Assembly: GCA_043742785.1 (NCBI GenBank)
Contig: JAYTXU010000069.1
Location: 1 to 28,270 of the forward strand
DNA: 28,270 bases
Direction: 5' to 3'
DNA from: JACQCF01 sp043742785
GTDB taxonomy: Bacteria > Omnitrophota > Gorgyraeia > Zapsychrales > Fredricksoniimonadaceae
The notes under the pieces are model-generated. The model saw only the letters and a list, made by a program, of their open reading frames with translations. It was not told where the DNA came from and did no database searches. Positions within the stretch are counted from its first letter, which is position 1, and every line of letters starts with the position of its first letter. A program made the translations under genes and the position numbers. Below are positions 1 to 7,009 of the stretch, piece by piece.

Positions 1-1581
1 AATCTGCTCACTGGTTAAATAAAGACTCTTTGCATAATCTTTCGATTTATCTTGTTCTAAACTATCCGCATAATTTAAAATTCCTAAAAGCATATCCACA
101 TCCTGAGTATACAAAGAATCTATCGAATGATGCTCTGCTATTAAATTTTGGTCAGGCATAGGAATAATATGCGGTGTAATAAAAACAACTAACTCTGTAT
201 TGTCATTCTTCGTATTATGCCCCTCAAAAAGCTTGCCTAAAAAAGGAATGTCCTTTACATAAGGAATGCCATCGTTGTCACGAATATCGCTCTTACTAAT
301 TAATCCACCGATAACAATTGTTTGATTATCTTTAACACGAACCGTAGCATCTGCCTCGCGGGTAGAAATATCCGGAGTACCACCAATGGCTCCTAAAAAT
401 GTTGAAACTTCCGGATGAACCTTCATAGTAATCCATCCATCTGGCGAGACAATCGGCAATACCTTAAGTTTAATTCCAACATCAACAAACGCCGTAGTGC
501 TCTGTAAACCAGCAGCATTAGCATTACTCGAAGAAGTGTATGCACGTTTTTCACCGATAGTAATACTAGCTTCACGACCATTCAAAGTAGAAATAGATGG
601 CGAAGCCAGAACACGCGCCTTGTGTTGTGTAATCAGAGCATTAATTGAGAATTGAGAAAGAAGATCCTTCGAACGATGAGCAACAGAAAACGCGCCTTGA
701 TCACCACCAACAGCATCTAATGGTGCTACTGCCCCATTTCTATCTGTTGAAGAGTTTCCCCCTGGGCTATACTTAGTAAATAATGCTCCGGTTTTTCCGG
801 CAGAATATAGCAGGGAAACAGCATTATCTATTTTTTGTTCATCTGCCTTATTAATATCCACGATCTTGACTTCAATCAAAACCTGAACAGGTGGCACATC
901 AACAATCTTAATAACTTCTTTGATGTTTTCTATTTCTGCTGGAGTTCCTTGAACAATCAAACTATTAGTATCTTCATTAGCTTCAACACTTCCCTTAGCC
1001 ACCGATTTACTGACTAAACCTTTTGCATCTTTAGCAGCCAGATAATTTAAAGGGATGGATTCAGTCAAAGGCTGCATATCCGCTATCGGCATAATATAAA
1101 CAATATTACCTTTTCGCATAAAAGCATAATTATTAACATTCAATATCGCATTTAAAGCATCTTCAAGAGTTAAATCTTTTAGATTGGCAGAAACCTTACC
1201 AGAAATGTCCTTGGTTAAAACCATATTGACATTGAAAGAATAGGCAATAGCCTTTAGAACATCGCTCAAATTCGCATTATGATAATCAATCGAAATGAGT
1301 TGGTCTAATGACATGGTTACTTTTTGTGCAGATTGTGAAGTATTCTCCTCTGAAGAAGCTGAAGAAATAATCGTTGAATCTAACAAAGACTTCCCCCCTT
1401 CAGTTGTTGAAACTTCTGAGTCAACAGTTGCAAGAGGAGCTTCTTGAGCTAAATGATGATGCTTTCTTCTATGCGTTACTTCTGAATCAGCATATAAAAC
1501 AGACTGATCTGTAATAAAACCAAGAAATATCAAAATAATAAGAAAATGCCTTATAAATTGATTCAAGCGAAAGCCTTCCAT
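1..1581 (-). CDS. Type IV pilus / type II secretion-type secretin (PilQ/GspD family), 3' end outside the window
   Basis: Outer-membrane secretin subunit, which forms the gated ring through which pili or secreted proteins pass. I translated the minus strand from ATG at 1581 and found 527 open codons to the window edge. Residues about 10-31 are a hydrophobic leader ending in LYA, followed by a low-complexity Ser/Thr/Glu-rich linker. An STN/secretin_N-like domain (about 92-165: LISIDYHNANLSDVLKAIA) is followed by a NolW-like segment (IVQGTPAEIENIKEVIKIVD). The C-terminal secretin domain has the typical VLASPSISTLNGREASITIG, VRVKDNQTIVIGGLIS and IPYVKDIPFLGKLF signatures, then ELVVFITPHII at about 475-485. 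No strong ribosome site precedes 1581, so an upstream non-ATG start cannot be excluded. The prepilin-like gene at 6266-6667 may work with it. The family call is firm. Which machine it serves (pilus, type II secretion, MSHA-like) cannot be told from this fragment. Confidence 0.93.
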   Translation of the reverse strand, partial: MEGFRLNQFIRHFLIILIFLGFITDQSVLYADSEVTHRRKHHHLAQEAPLATVDSEVSTTEGGKSLLDSTIISSASSEENTSQSAQKVTMSLDQLISIDYHNANLSDVLKAIAYSFNVNMVLTKDISGKVSANLKDLTLEDALNAILNVNNYAFMRKGNIVYIMPIADMQPLTESIPLNYLAAKDAKGLVSKSVAKGSVEANEDTNSLIVQGTPAEIENIKEVIKIVDVPPVQVLIEVKIVDINKADEQKIDNAVSLLYSAGKTGALFTKYSPGGNSSTDRNGAVAPLDAVGGDQGAFSVAHRSKDLLSQFSINALITQHKARVLASPSISTLNGREASITIGEKRAYTSSSNANAAGLQSTTAFVDVGIKLKVLPIVSPDGWITMKVHPEVSTFLGAIGGTPDISTREADATVRVKDNQTIVIGGLISKSDIRDNDGIPYVKDIPFLGKLFEGHNTKNDNTELVVFITPHIIPMPDQNLIAEHHSIDSLYTQDVDMLLGILNYADSLEQDKSKDYAKSLYLTSEQI

Positions 1582-1722
1582 TGCATGAAGATTAGCTAAT
1601 CCCCAGATGAAAAAACGATATAAGCATATATTTATAAACGTATTGATTTTATATATATATATATAGACAAACAATAAGAATTTCAATTATTCTTACCTTC
1701 TTAAATTATCCTATAAAATGAA
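1582..1722. promoter_or_regulatory. Divergent intergenic region with a (TA)8 tract
   Basis: The short AT-rich gap between the minus-strand secretin and the plus-strand GT-C/TPR gene must carry both promoters. It contains eight perfect TA units at 1650-1665 and a TATAAA at 1711-1716 just before the plus-strand gene. I see no clean -35/-10 pair for either direction. Dinucleotide tracts between divergent promoters can change length by slippage and alter promoter spacing; whether this one varies is unknown. Confidence 0.4.
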
Positions 1723-3684
1723 TTGCAGAAGAGTTTTTTGAGAGTACTATTGGGTTTAATGAGCATTTGGTATTTTCCTTTACGCTGCTTTATTCTCCTA
1801 ATTGGTGGCCTAGCTATTTACGCCAAAACCTTTGGTTTTGATTTTGTATTTGATGACCATGAATTTATTATCCTAAATTCCTCCATTAAAAATTTCCAGA
1901 ACATCCATCACGCCTGGGAAGCCTTACCAAAAACACGTCTAATAGGAATTTATTCCTTTGCTTGTAATTATTACTTCAGCCAATTAAACACTTACAGCTA
2001 CCATGTTTTTAATTTCCTTGTCCATTTAATAACAGTAGGGTTAGTGTGGTTCACCACAAGGGTACTTTTTAAAATTGCAGGCTGGTTTCCTACAAAAAAT
2101 CCAGTGGTACAAGAATTACCATTCTTAGTCGCTCTTCTTTTTTTAGTTCACCCTGGACAGACTCAAGCCGTAACCTATATCTCTCAACGCTTTGAATCCA
2201 TGGCTACCCTTTTTTATCTATCTAGCATTTATTGTTATCTTCACGCTCGTATTTCTCTTTCAACCCTACAGAAAACATTTCTCCTTATTTCATCCGGCGT
2301 TTTTGCACTTTTAGGAATTTTGACCAAAGAAACCGCCATTACAATCCCCTTAACAATATTGGCTATTGAATATATTTTCTGGAATAAAGACTTTTTAAAA
2401 AATTTTCTATCAAAAAAAATATCTTGGAGCATCTTTCTTTGTTTAGGAATTATATTTTTTCTATTATTTATGAAATTAGTAAGAGTAGATTTAAATATTT
2501 TCTTTCATTTCCCTCCCACTCTTTCAGAATCTCACGATGGCGACACCATTACAGCAGGCAAATATTTACTGACTCAACTACGCGTCTTTTTAACCTTCCT
2601 TCGATTATTAATATGCCCCATTCATCAAAATATTGATTACGACTACCCTCTTTCAACAGGACTTTTTTCTCCTCCGTTAACCTTCATTGGTTTACTTCTC
2701 ATTGGTTTTATTTCTTTTTTAATTATCAAGTTGCGTAAAAATTTTCCATTAATTGCTTTTGGTTTAGCATGGATACTTATTACTTTTTCTATTAACTTAG
2801 CCCCTCGAAAAAATATCATTTTTGAACATAAATTATACCTTATTTCATTCGGCTTCTTTTTATTCTTGGTTACTTCGCTATTTATTCTTATTCGTCACCG
2901 CATAAGCTTCATAATCCTATTCGCCTGCCTCATTGGCCTATTGTCCTTCACAAGTTTTAAACGTAATGATGTTTGGAGAAATCCCCTAACTCTTTGGGAA
3001 GATACTGCTCAGAAATCTCCTCATAAAGAACGAGTCTTAAGCAATTTAGGCAATGCTTACAATATTTTTCACCGCTATCAGCAAGCAATAATTACTCTTA
3101 ATAAAGCTATCGCTCTTAATCCTTTAGATTACAAAAATTATCTTTGTCGAGCAGAATCTTACGACGGATTAGAAAATGAAAAGCAAGCCTTGGAAGATCT
3201 GAATAAAGCCATTGAACTGAGTCCCAAATACTACGCCCCCTATGTCATACGATCCCAATTTTATACAAAACATAGAAATTATGAAGCCGCCCTTTCCGAT
3301 CTCAATCAAACAATTATATATCAGCCTGATTTTGAAGACGCCTACATTGAACGAAGTATTTTATTAATGGAAAAAGGAGAAATAAAAGAAGCTTTAACTG
3401 ATTTAAACAAGGCTTTAAGAATTGCCCCTTATAATTTTAGAGCTCTTGTTAATCGTAGCGGAATTTATTATTCCATCGAACAATATGAATTGGCCCTTAA
3501 AGATTTAGACTTGGCTCGGAAAATAAATCCACCTGATATCAGAATTTATAAAAACAAGATATTCTGTTTTATAAAACTAAAAGAAACAAAAAAAGCTATG
3601 TCAGAGATTCAAAATATCTTAAAAATAAGTCACGAAAACATCAAACTCCAAGACCTTCAAAACGAAATTCTGCATTTAAAATAG
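1723..3684 (+). CDS. Polytopic membrane protein with GT-C-like N-terminus and C-terminal TPR repeats
   Basis: The protein has about 650 residues. The N-terminal two thirds hold many hydrophobic helices, with a loop carrying FVFDDHEF (about residues 42-49) after the first one. An acidic pair in that place is typical of GT-C glycosyltransferases using polyprenyl-phosphate sugars. VTYISQRFESMATLFYL and ILTKETAITIPL match the TMTC-like/TPR membrane proteins common in several environmental phyla. From about residue 435 to the end there are at least five TPR units (NLGNAYNIFHRYQQAIITLNKA, AESYDGLENEKQALEDLNKA and so on). The likely role is protein or envelope glycosylation, inferred from fold only. 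The start is uncertain: the longest frame begins with TTG at 1723, ATG 1759 starts just before the first membrane helix, and ATG 1718 is out of frame because of a T6 run at 1734-1739. The gene converges on msrA. Confidence 0.8.
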   Translation: MQKSFLRVLLGLMSIWYFPLRCFILLIGGLAIYAKTFGFDFVFDDHEFIILNSSIKNFQNIHHAWEALPKTRLIGIYSFACNYYFSQLNTYSYHVFNFLVHLITVGLVWFTTRVLFKIAGWFPTKNPVVQELPFLVALLFLVHPGQTQAVTYISQRFESMATLFYLSSIYCYLHARISLSTLQKTFLLISSGVFALLGILTKETAITIPLTILAIEYIFWNKDFLKNFLSKKISWSIFLCLGIIFFLLFMKLVRVDLNIFFHFPPTLSESHDGDTITAGKYLLTQLRVFLTFLRLLICPIHQNIDYDYPLSTGLFSPPLTFIGLLLIGFISFLIIKLRKNFPLIAFGLAWILITFSINLAPRKNIIFEHKLYLISFGFFLFLVTSLFILIRHRISFIILFACLIGLLSFTSFKRNDVWRNPLTLWEDTAQKSPHKERVLSNLGNAYNIFHRYQQAIITLNKAIALNPLDYKNYLCRAESYDGLENEKQALEDLNKAIELSPKYYAPYVIRSQFYTKHRNYEAALSDLNQTIIYQPDFEDAYIERSILLMEKGEIKEALTDLNKALRIAPYNFRALVNRSGIYYSIEQYELALKDLDLARKINPPDIRIYKNKIFCFIKLKETKKAMSEIQNILKISHENIKLQDLQNEILHLK

Positions 3685-3689
3685 ATAGT

Positions 3690-3722
3690 ACTCGACCTAC
3701 CGACAGGCAGGCACTAATTCTG
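3690..3722. repeat. Short GC-rich palindromic repeat overlapping the msrA stop codon
   Basis: The sequence CCTACCGACAGGCAGG followed by CACTAATT lies between the convergent GT-C/TPR and msrA genes and supplies the msrA stop codon (TAG inside AATTAG). The AATTAGTGCCTG part (minus strand) is identical to an arm of the inverted repeat at the 5' end of msrA. The CCTGCCTGTCGG part resembles the palindrome at 26771-26790. It looks like a REP-type dispersed element, but the family was inferred from only these few copies. Confidence 0.55.
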
Positions 3723-4349
3723 CTTACCCCAATATTTTTCTTTAAACTCCTCACGACCAGTATTGTCATGATACATTTGATAACGCATGGCGCTTTTTTG
3801 ATAATACTTTTGATGATAATCTTCCGCTGGATAGAACTTAGATGCCGCTACAATCTCTGTCATGATTGGTTTAGCGAATTTCCCCGACGCTGCCAAATCC
3901 TTCTTAGATTGTTCAGCAATACGCTTCTGTTCATCATTCTGATAAAAAATAGCACTACGATACTGTGTTCCACGATCCACAAACTGAGCATTCTCTTGCG
4001 TTGGGTCAATGTTATGCCAAAAAATATTCAATATTTTCTCATAAGAAACTTCTTTAGGATTATAAATTACTTCAATCGCTTCTGCATGACCTGTTTCACC
4101 AGAAGAAACTTCTTCATACGTTGGATTGTCTGTATGACCCCCTGTATACCCCACAAAAGTTCCCTTAACTCCTTTGAGACGATCAAAAAATGGCTGCATA
4201 CACCAAAAACATCCACCGGCAAATGTTGCTTTTTCAATTCCCTGTTGGTCCTTCTTCATAACATCTCCTTGAGCATATAAATAGTGACAGGCACTAATTA
4301 ATATAAAAAATGTTAAAACGGTTCTTTGAAAATAATTAGTGCCTGTCAC
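3714..4349 (-). CDS. msrA: Peptide-methionine (S)-S-oxide reductase MsrA, probably exported
   Basis: Reduces the S-epimer of methionine sulfoxide in proteins. GGCFWC at residues 45-50 contains the catalytic Cys47. The family continues with FVGYTGGHTDNPTYEEVSSGETGHAE and FWHNIDPTQENAQFVDRGTQYRSAI. The longest frame starts at GTG 4349, whose G is also the last base of the msrB stop codon (TAGTG), with a GGAGG ribosome site 7 bases upstream inside msrB. Residues 1-26 then form a leader (TVLTFFILISACHYLYA) that could be a lipoprotein signal (ISAC as lipobox). Most of this leader is encoded by the inverted repeat 4278-4355. A second start, ATG 4259 (Met31), has AAGGAG 5 bases upstream and would give a cytoplasmic enzyme. 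Enzyme identity is very firm; the compartment is less sure. It is last in the dsbD-like/msrB/msrA operon. Confidence 0.95.
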   Translation of the reverse strand: MTGTNYFQRTVLTFFILISACHYLYAQGDVMKKDQQGIEKATFAGGCFWCMQPFFDRLKGVKGTFVGYTGGHTDNPTYEEVSSGETGHAEAIEVIYNPKEVSYEKILNIFWHNIDPTQENAQFVDRGTQYRSAIFYQNDEQKRIAEQSKKDLAASGKFAKPIMTEIVAASKFYPAEDYHQKYYQKSAMRYQMYHDNTGREEFKEKYWGKQN

Positions 4350-4355
4350 TATTTA
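4278..4355. repeat. Perfect 23-bp inverted repeat (REP/MITE-like) at the msrB-msrA junction
   Basis: The left arm 4278-4300 and right arm 4333-4355 are exact reverse complements over 23 bases, separated by a 32-base AT-rich spacer. The arm core is AGTGACAGGCACT. Read on the minus strand, the element contributes the last msrB codon and stop, the msrA GTG start, and about 26 codons of the msrA leader. It has no coding capacity of its own, so if mobile it would need a helper such as a REP-associated (Y1) transposase, which is not in the window. Confidence 0.85.
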
Positions 4356-4879
4356 TCCTCCACAAATTTTAAAGATACTGAGTTAATGCAATAACGTTTA
4401 CCTGTCGGTGGCGGGCCATCATCAAACACATGACCTAAATGAGACTGACATCTTGCACAATGAACCTCTGTTCGATGCATACCAAAATCAACATCCTCAT
4501 TATAACCAACATTACTTTCGGCAACAGGATTCCAGAAAGACGGCCAGCCTGTTCCAGATTCAAATTTTTGTTTTACAAGAAATAAATCCGTTCCACAACC
4601 GATGCATTTATAAATACCATTCTTATGTCCTTTGTTGGGAAGACCACAAAATGCACGTTCTGTTCCATGCTCACGAGTAACCTTATATTGTTCATTAGTT
4701 AAAATCTTTTTCCATTCATCATCTGATTTAACAACAGGGTCCACCATTTCATAAGAATTACTCTTAACATCAAAAATTCGAATCTTGTCAGCATACGAAC
4801 CCTTCATATCATCCCCCTTTGCCTGTGCATTCCATAGACAGATGGATAAAAACACCATCATTAAAATTATATTTCGCAT
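4349..4879 (-). CDS. msrB: Peptide-methionine (R)-S-oxide reductase MsrB, exported
   Basis: Reduces the R-epimer of protein methionine sulfoxide. The two zinc-binding pairs are CIGC (92-95) and CARC (141-144). SGTGWPSFWNP and HLGHVFDDGPPPTGKRYCINSVSL give the active site, with catalytic Cys164 and a likely resolving Cys78 (ERAFCG). Residues 1-20 are a clear signal peptide ending AQA before KGDDMK. The start at 4879 lies 10 bases after the dsbD-like stop, preceded by GCGAGG. Inside the gene, just after the signal peptide, an AAGGGGG stands 5 bases before ATG 4807 (Met25), so a cytoplasmic isoform is possible. The gene overlaps msrA by one base. The family call is certain; the periplasmic place is well supported by the leader and by the DsbD-like partner. 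Confidence 0.96.
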   Translation of the reverse strand: MRNIILMMVFLSICLWNAQAKGDDMKGSYADKIRIFDVKSNSYEMVDPVVKSDDEWKKILTNEQYKVTREHGTERAFCGLPNKGHKNGIYKCIGCGTDLFLVKQKFESGTGWPSFWNPVAESNVGYNEDVDFGMHRTEVHCARCQSHLGHVFDDGPPPTGKRYCINSVSLKFVEDK

Positions 4880-4889
4880 AAAACCTCGC

Positions 4890-5957
4890 TTACTTCTTTA
4901 AATGAATCTTTGATTTATCTGCCCACGTATCCAATGATTTTTGAAACTCTTTGATCGGCTCTGATCCTTCTACCCTCGATGATTTGACTTCATAACCATC
5001 TGGATCTAAAAAGACTACTGTGGGTAAACCCACAACAGCATATTTATCGATCAATGCTGATATAGGAGCAGAGTCAATATTAGTCGCATCCACTCGAAGA
5101 GCGGTGACTTGAGAAAGCTGTTCTTTGATCTTAGAATTAGAAAATACATTTCTATCTAATTCATGACAACCCAAACACCATTCTGCAAAGAAATCAATAA
5201 TCACAGGTTTATGATCCGCGATTGCTTCTTGTAATTTTTGATCACTATACTTCTGCCAAATATCTTGCTTATTTTGCTGACCAGGTAAATGCCACTGCAA
5301 AGCAAGCGACAAATAAAACACAGCAAAACCTAACAAAATGACACCAAAGATTCTTTCCACCCAAATCAGCCATCCTCCTGCCTTAGGAAGCTTACTGATT
5401 AAAGATGAAAAGGTTCCTAACAAAAGATAGGGGAAACCTAGTCCTAAAGAAAATACAAAGAATGCAGAGAAACCAAATTTAGGATCTCCGTTATTAGCGA
5501 CCGCCGCCAGTAAAGCTAGTACTGGAGGGCCAATACAAGGCGCTGCAAAAATACCAACAAACATCCCTGAAAAGAATAATCCAATATAATTAGCCTTACG
5601 TAAACCACTTAAGCGACTAAGCAATTCTGTTGGGACGGTTAATTGAAAAAGTCCAAGCATCGATAGGCTAAGAGTAAACATCATGACAGCCACAGCTAAT
5701 AATACCCACGTACTTTGCAAAGCTGCACCAAAAATTTTTCCCGTTGAAGCAGCAAAATAACCCAAGGTGCTATACATCAAAGCAATTCCTAATACATACA
5801 CCAAAGCTTTCCCGAAGGAGTGCTTAATCGTTTCCCCTGAACGAGGTTTAAATAAGGAGGCCGTAACCGTTAGCATCGGATAAACACACGGTGTCAGATT
5901 GACCGCCAATCCCGCGAAGAAGAATCCAACAAATGTTAAAATATTATGACCTTCCAT
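4890..5957 (-). CDS. DsbD-like transmembrane thiol-disulfide reductase with C-terminal thioredoxin domain
   Basis: Carries electrons from cytoplasmic thioredoxin across the inner membrane. Residues 1-220 form the CcdA/DsbD-beta-like domain with multiple membrane helices and the redox cysteine pair Cys24 (LTPCVYP) and Cys141 (APCIGPP). Residues about 230-350 are a thioredoxin fold with WCLGC (Cys261, Cys264) and a cis-proline loop VGLPTVVF. The N-terminal DsbD-alpha domain found in E. coli DsbD (about 565 residues) is missing, so the 355-residue protein keeps only the beta and gamma modules. The next genes in the operon are msrB and msrA, both with leaders, so the natural inference is that it supplies reductant to these exported enzymes. 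A GGAG precedes ATG 5957 by 8 bases. Confidence 0.92.
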   Translation of the reverse strand: MEGHNILTFVGFFFAGLAVNLTPCVYPMLTVTASLFKPRSGETIKHSFGKALVYVLGIALMYSTLGYFAASTGKIFGAALQSTWVLLAVAVMMFTLSLSMLGLFQLTVPTELLSRLSGLRKANYIGLFFSGMFVGIFAAPCIGPPVLALLAAVANNGDPKFGFSAFFVFSLGLGFPYLLLGTFSSLISKLPKAGGWLIWVERIFGVILLGFAVFYLSLALQWHLPGQQNKQDIWQKYSDQKLQEAIADHKPVIIDFFAEWCLGCHELDRNVFSNSKIKEQLSQVTALRVDATNIDSAPISALIDKYAVVGLPTVVFLDPDGYEVKSSRVEGSEPIKEFQKSLDTWADKSKIHLKK

Positions 5958-6002
5958 ATTTAGCTCTCCAATAATTACAAATTTTCATTAATCCAGCAAT
6001 CA

Positions 6003-6008
6003 ATTATA
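6003..6008 (-). promoter_or_regulatory. Candidate -10 box for the dsbD-like/msrB/msrA operon
   Basis: A perfect TATAAT on the minus strand lies about 45 bases upstream of the ATG at 5957. I cannot see a convincing -35 at the usual 16-18 base spacing; TTGCAA lies 21 bases upstream. The call rests on the -10 alone. Confidence 0.35.
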
Positions 6009-6109
6009 CTATGAAAAGTTTACACGGGCTTGCAACCCCTTAAGGAAGAAAAATATCTTTTTTCTAAAAATAAAATTCAAATCAAACGAATCTTAAGAAA
6101 TAAATTTGT

Positions 6110-6229
6110 CTAACCTGCATAATTACCATTAGAACGATAAGGAACTTTATTAGCAGCCACAACTAGAATGGCTATTGATACCAGAGAAATAGTAAACAAA
6201 ACGACAACTACTAATCTTATTAACTTCAT
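6110..6229 (-). CDS. Small single-pass membrane peptide, 39 residues, downstream of the prepilin gene
   Basis: Not a recognised family. ATG 6229 follows GGAG with 7 bases between. The product has a short Lys/Arg-containing start (MKLIRL), one strongly hydrophobic helix (about residues 5-26, VVVVLFTISLVSIAILVVAA) and a small polar tail NKVPYRSNGNYAG. It lies about 35 bases after the prepilin stop on the same strand, so the two are probably co-transcribed. The good ribosome site and the sharp hydrophobic/polar pattern support a real gene, but at this length chance cannot be excluded. It could be a pilin-associated peptide or simply a secreted or membrane microprotein. Confidence 0.5.
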   Translation of the reverse strand: MKLIRLVVVVLFTISLVSIAILVVAANKVPYRSNGNYAG

Positions 6230-6265
6230 TTTCAATCTCCTGGATTTAAAAAACTTACCCATTTT

Positions 6266-6667
6266 TTAGAAAGTAATAACCCCAGTATCTGAAATAGCAG
6301 ATGGCTGGAGTTGTCCTGAAAATCCAGCAGACCAAACCACATAATACTTTCCATTAGAAGAAGCCATATAATTATATTCGGTCGTTGCTGTAGCACCAAA
6401 AGGATCGTAAAGAACATTCGTAATATTAGGACTAAATCCAGCTAAATAAGTAGCAGTTACCGTTGTAGTGGTTGGTGGATACTTAAGAGATGAATCAAAA
6501 ATCTTATAGGACTCCAAAGCAGCAGTTAATGTTTCTAATTCTCCTTTAACCCTGGCTAACTGACCGTTTTGCCGCATCCCCTTAAAACGTGGGATAGCAA
6601 TATTAATAATAATAACCAATACTGAAATAACAATCAGTAACTCTAAGAGTGTAAACCCTTTTCTCAT
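6266..6667 (-). CDS. Prepilin-type protein with N-terminal cleavage/methylation signal (type IV pilin / GspG-like)
   Basis: Structural or minor subunit of a type IV pilus or type II secretion pseudopilus. The N-terminus MRKGFTLLELLIVIS is the classical prepilin peptidase site: cleavage after Gly4, Phe methylation, and Glu at mature position 5. A hydrophobic helix runs to about residue 25, then an amphipathic alpha region (GQLARVKGELETLTAALESYK) typical of GspG-like pseudopilins. The C-terminal region is a short beta-rich globular part (YNYMASSNGKYYVVWSAG). At 133 residues it has ordinary pseudopilin size. No prepilin peptidase, ATPase or platform gene is nearby; the secretin at 1-1581 is the only possible partner in view. 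It probably shares a transcript with the 39-residue peptide at 6110-6229. Confidence 0.88.
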   Translation of the reverse strand: MRKGFTLLELLIVISVLVIIINIAIPRFKGMRQNGQLARVKGELETLTAALESYKIFDSSLKYPPTTTTVTATYLAGFSPNITNVLYDPFGATATTEYNYMASSNGKYYVVWSAGFSGQLQPSAISDTGVITF

Positions 6668-6738
6668 GAATCTTTTAAATAAACCTTTATTAACTTGGTA
6701 CTATATTACCAAGAATTTTAGAGAGATACAAAACATTG

Positions 6739-7005
6739 TTATTTCTCGTACCCATATTTCATATAATCAATCCCAAGCGTTTGCATATCTGTCTTCATGG
6801 GCCCATGAAAGCCAAAAGGTGTCTCCAAGAAAAAAGCATCAACCAAATCTTTCTCTGAAACCTCTCTCCTGTTTTCTTTCGCAGCTAACACCTCTATTTT
6901 CTTTAAAACCTTACGTTGAGCTATTGGACGCAGAAAAACTGGAATCTTAGCAATCATTTGATCAAATCTTTCTTGAACATCTTTATTCCAAACAATTTCA
7001 CTCAT
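6739..7005 (-). CDS. Small PCP-reductase-like domain protein
   Basis: An 88-residue protein. The segment IPVFLRPIAQRKVLKKIEVLAAKENRREVSEKDLVDAFF resembles the small C-terminal helical domain of light-independent protochlorophyllide reductase subunit B (PCP_red), which also occurs alone in many non-photosynthetic bacteria; its free-standing role is unknown to me. The frame is open to a TTG at 7020, but ATG 7005 (MSEIVWNKD) lies 4 bases after the stop of the upstream SDR-like gene and is the better start, suggesting translational coupling. No chlorophyll-synthesis genes are present, so no photosynthetic role is implied. The domain match is by eye and moderate in strength. Confidence 0.65.
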   Translation of the reverse strand: MSEIVWNKDVQERFDQMIAKIPVFLRPIAQRKVLKKIEVLAAKENRREVSEKDLVDAFFLETPFGFHGPMKTDMQTLGIDYMKYGYEK

Positions 7006-7009
7006 AAAA

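Noticed and set aside
3768..4280. A 170-codon plus-strand frame opposite msrA
   Set aside because: Antisense shadow of a strongly conserved enzyme gene, without ribosome site or domain.
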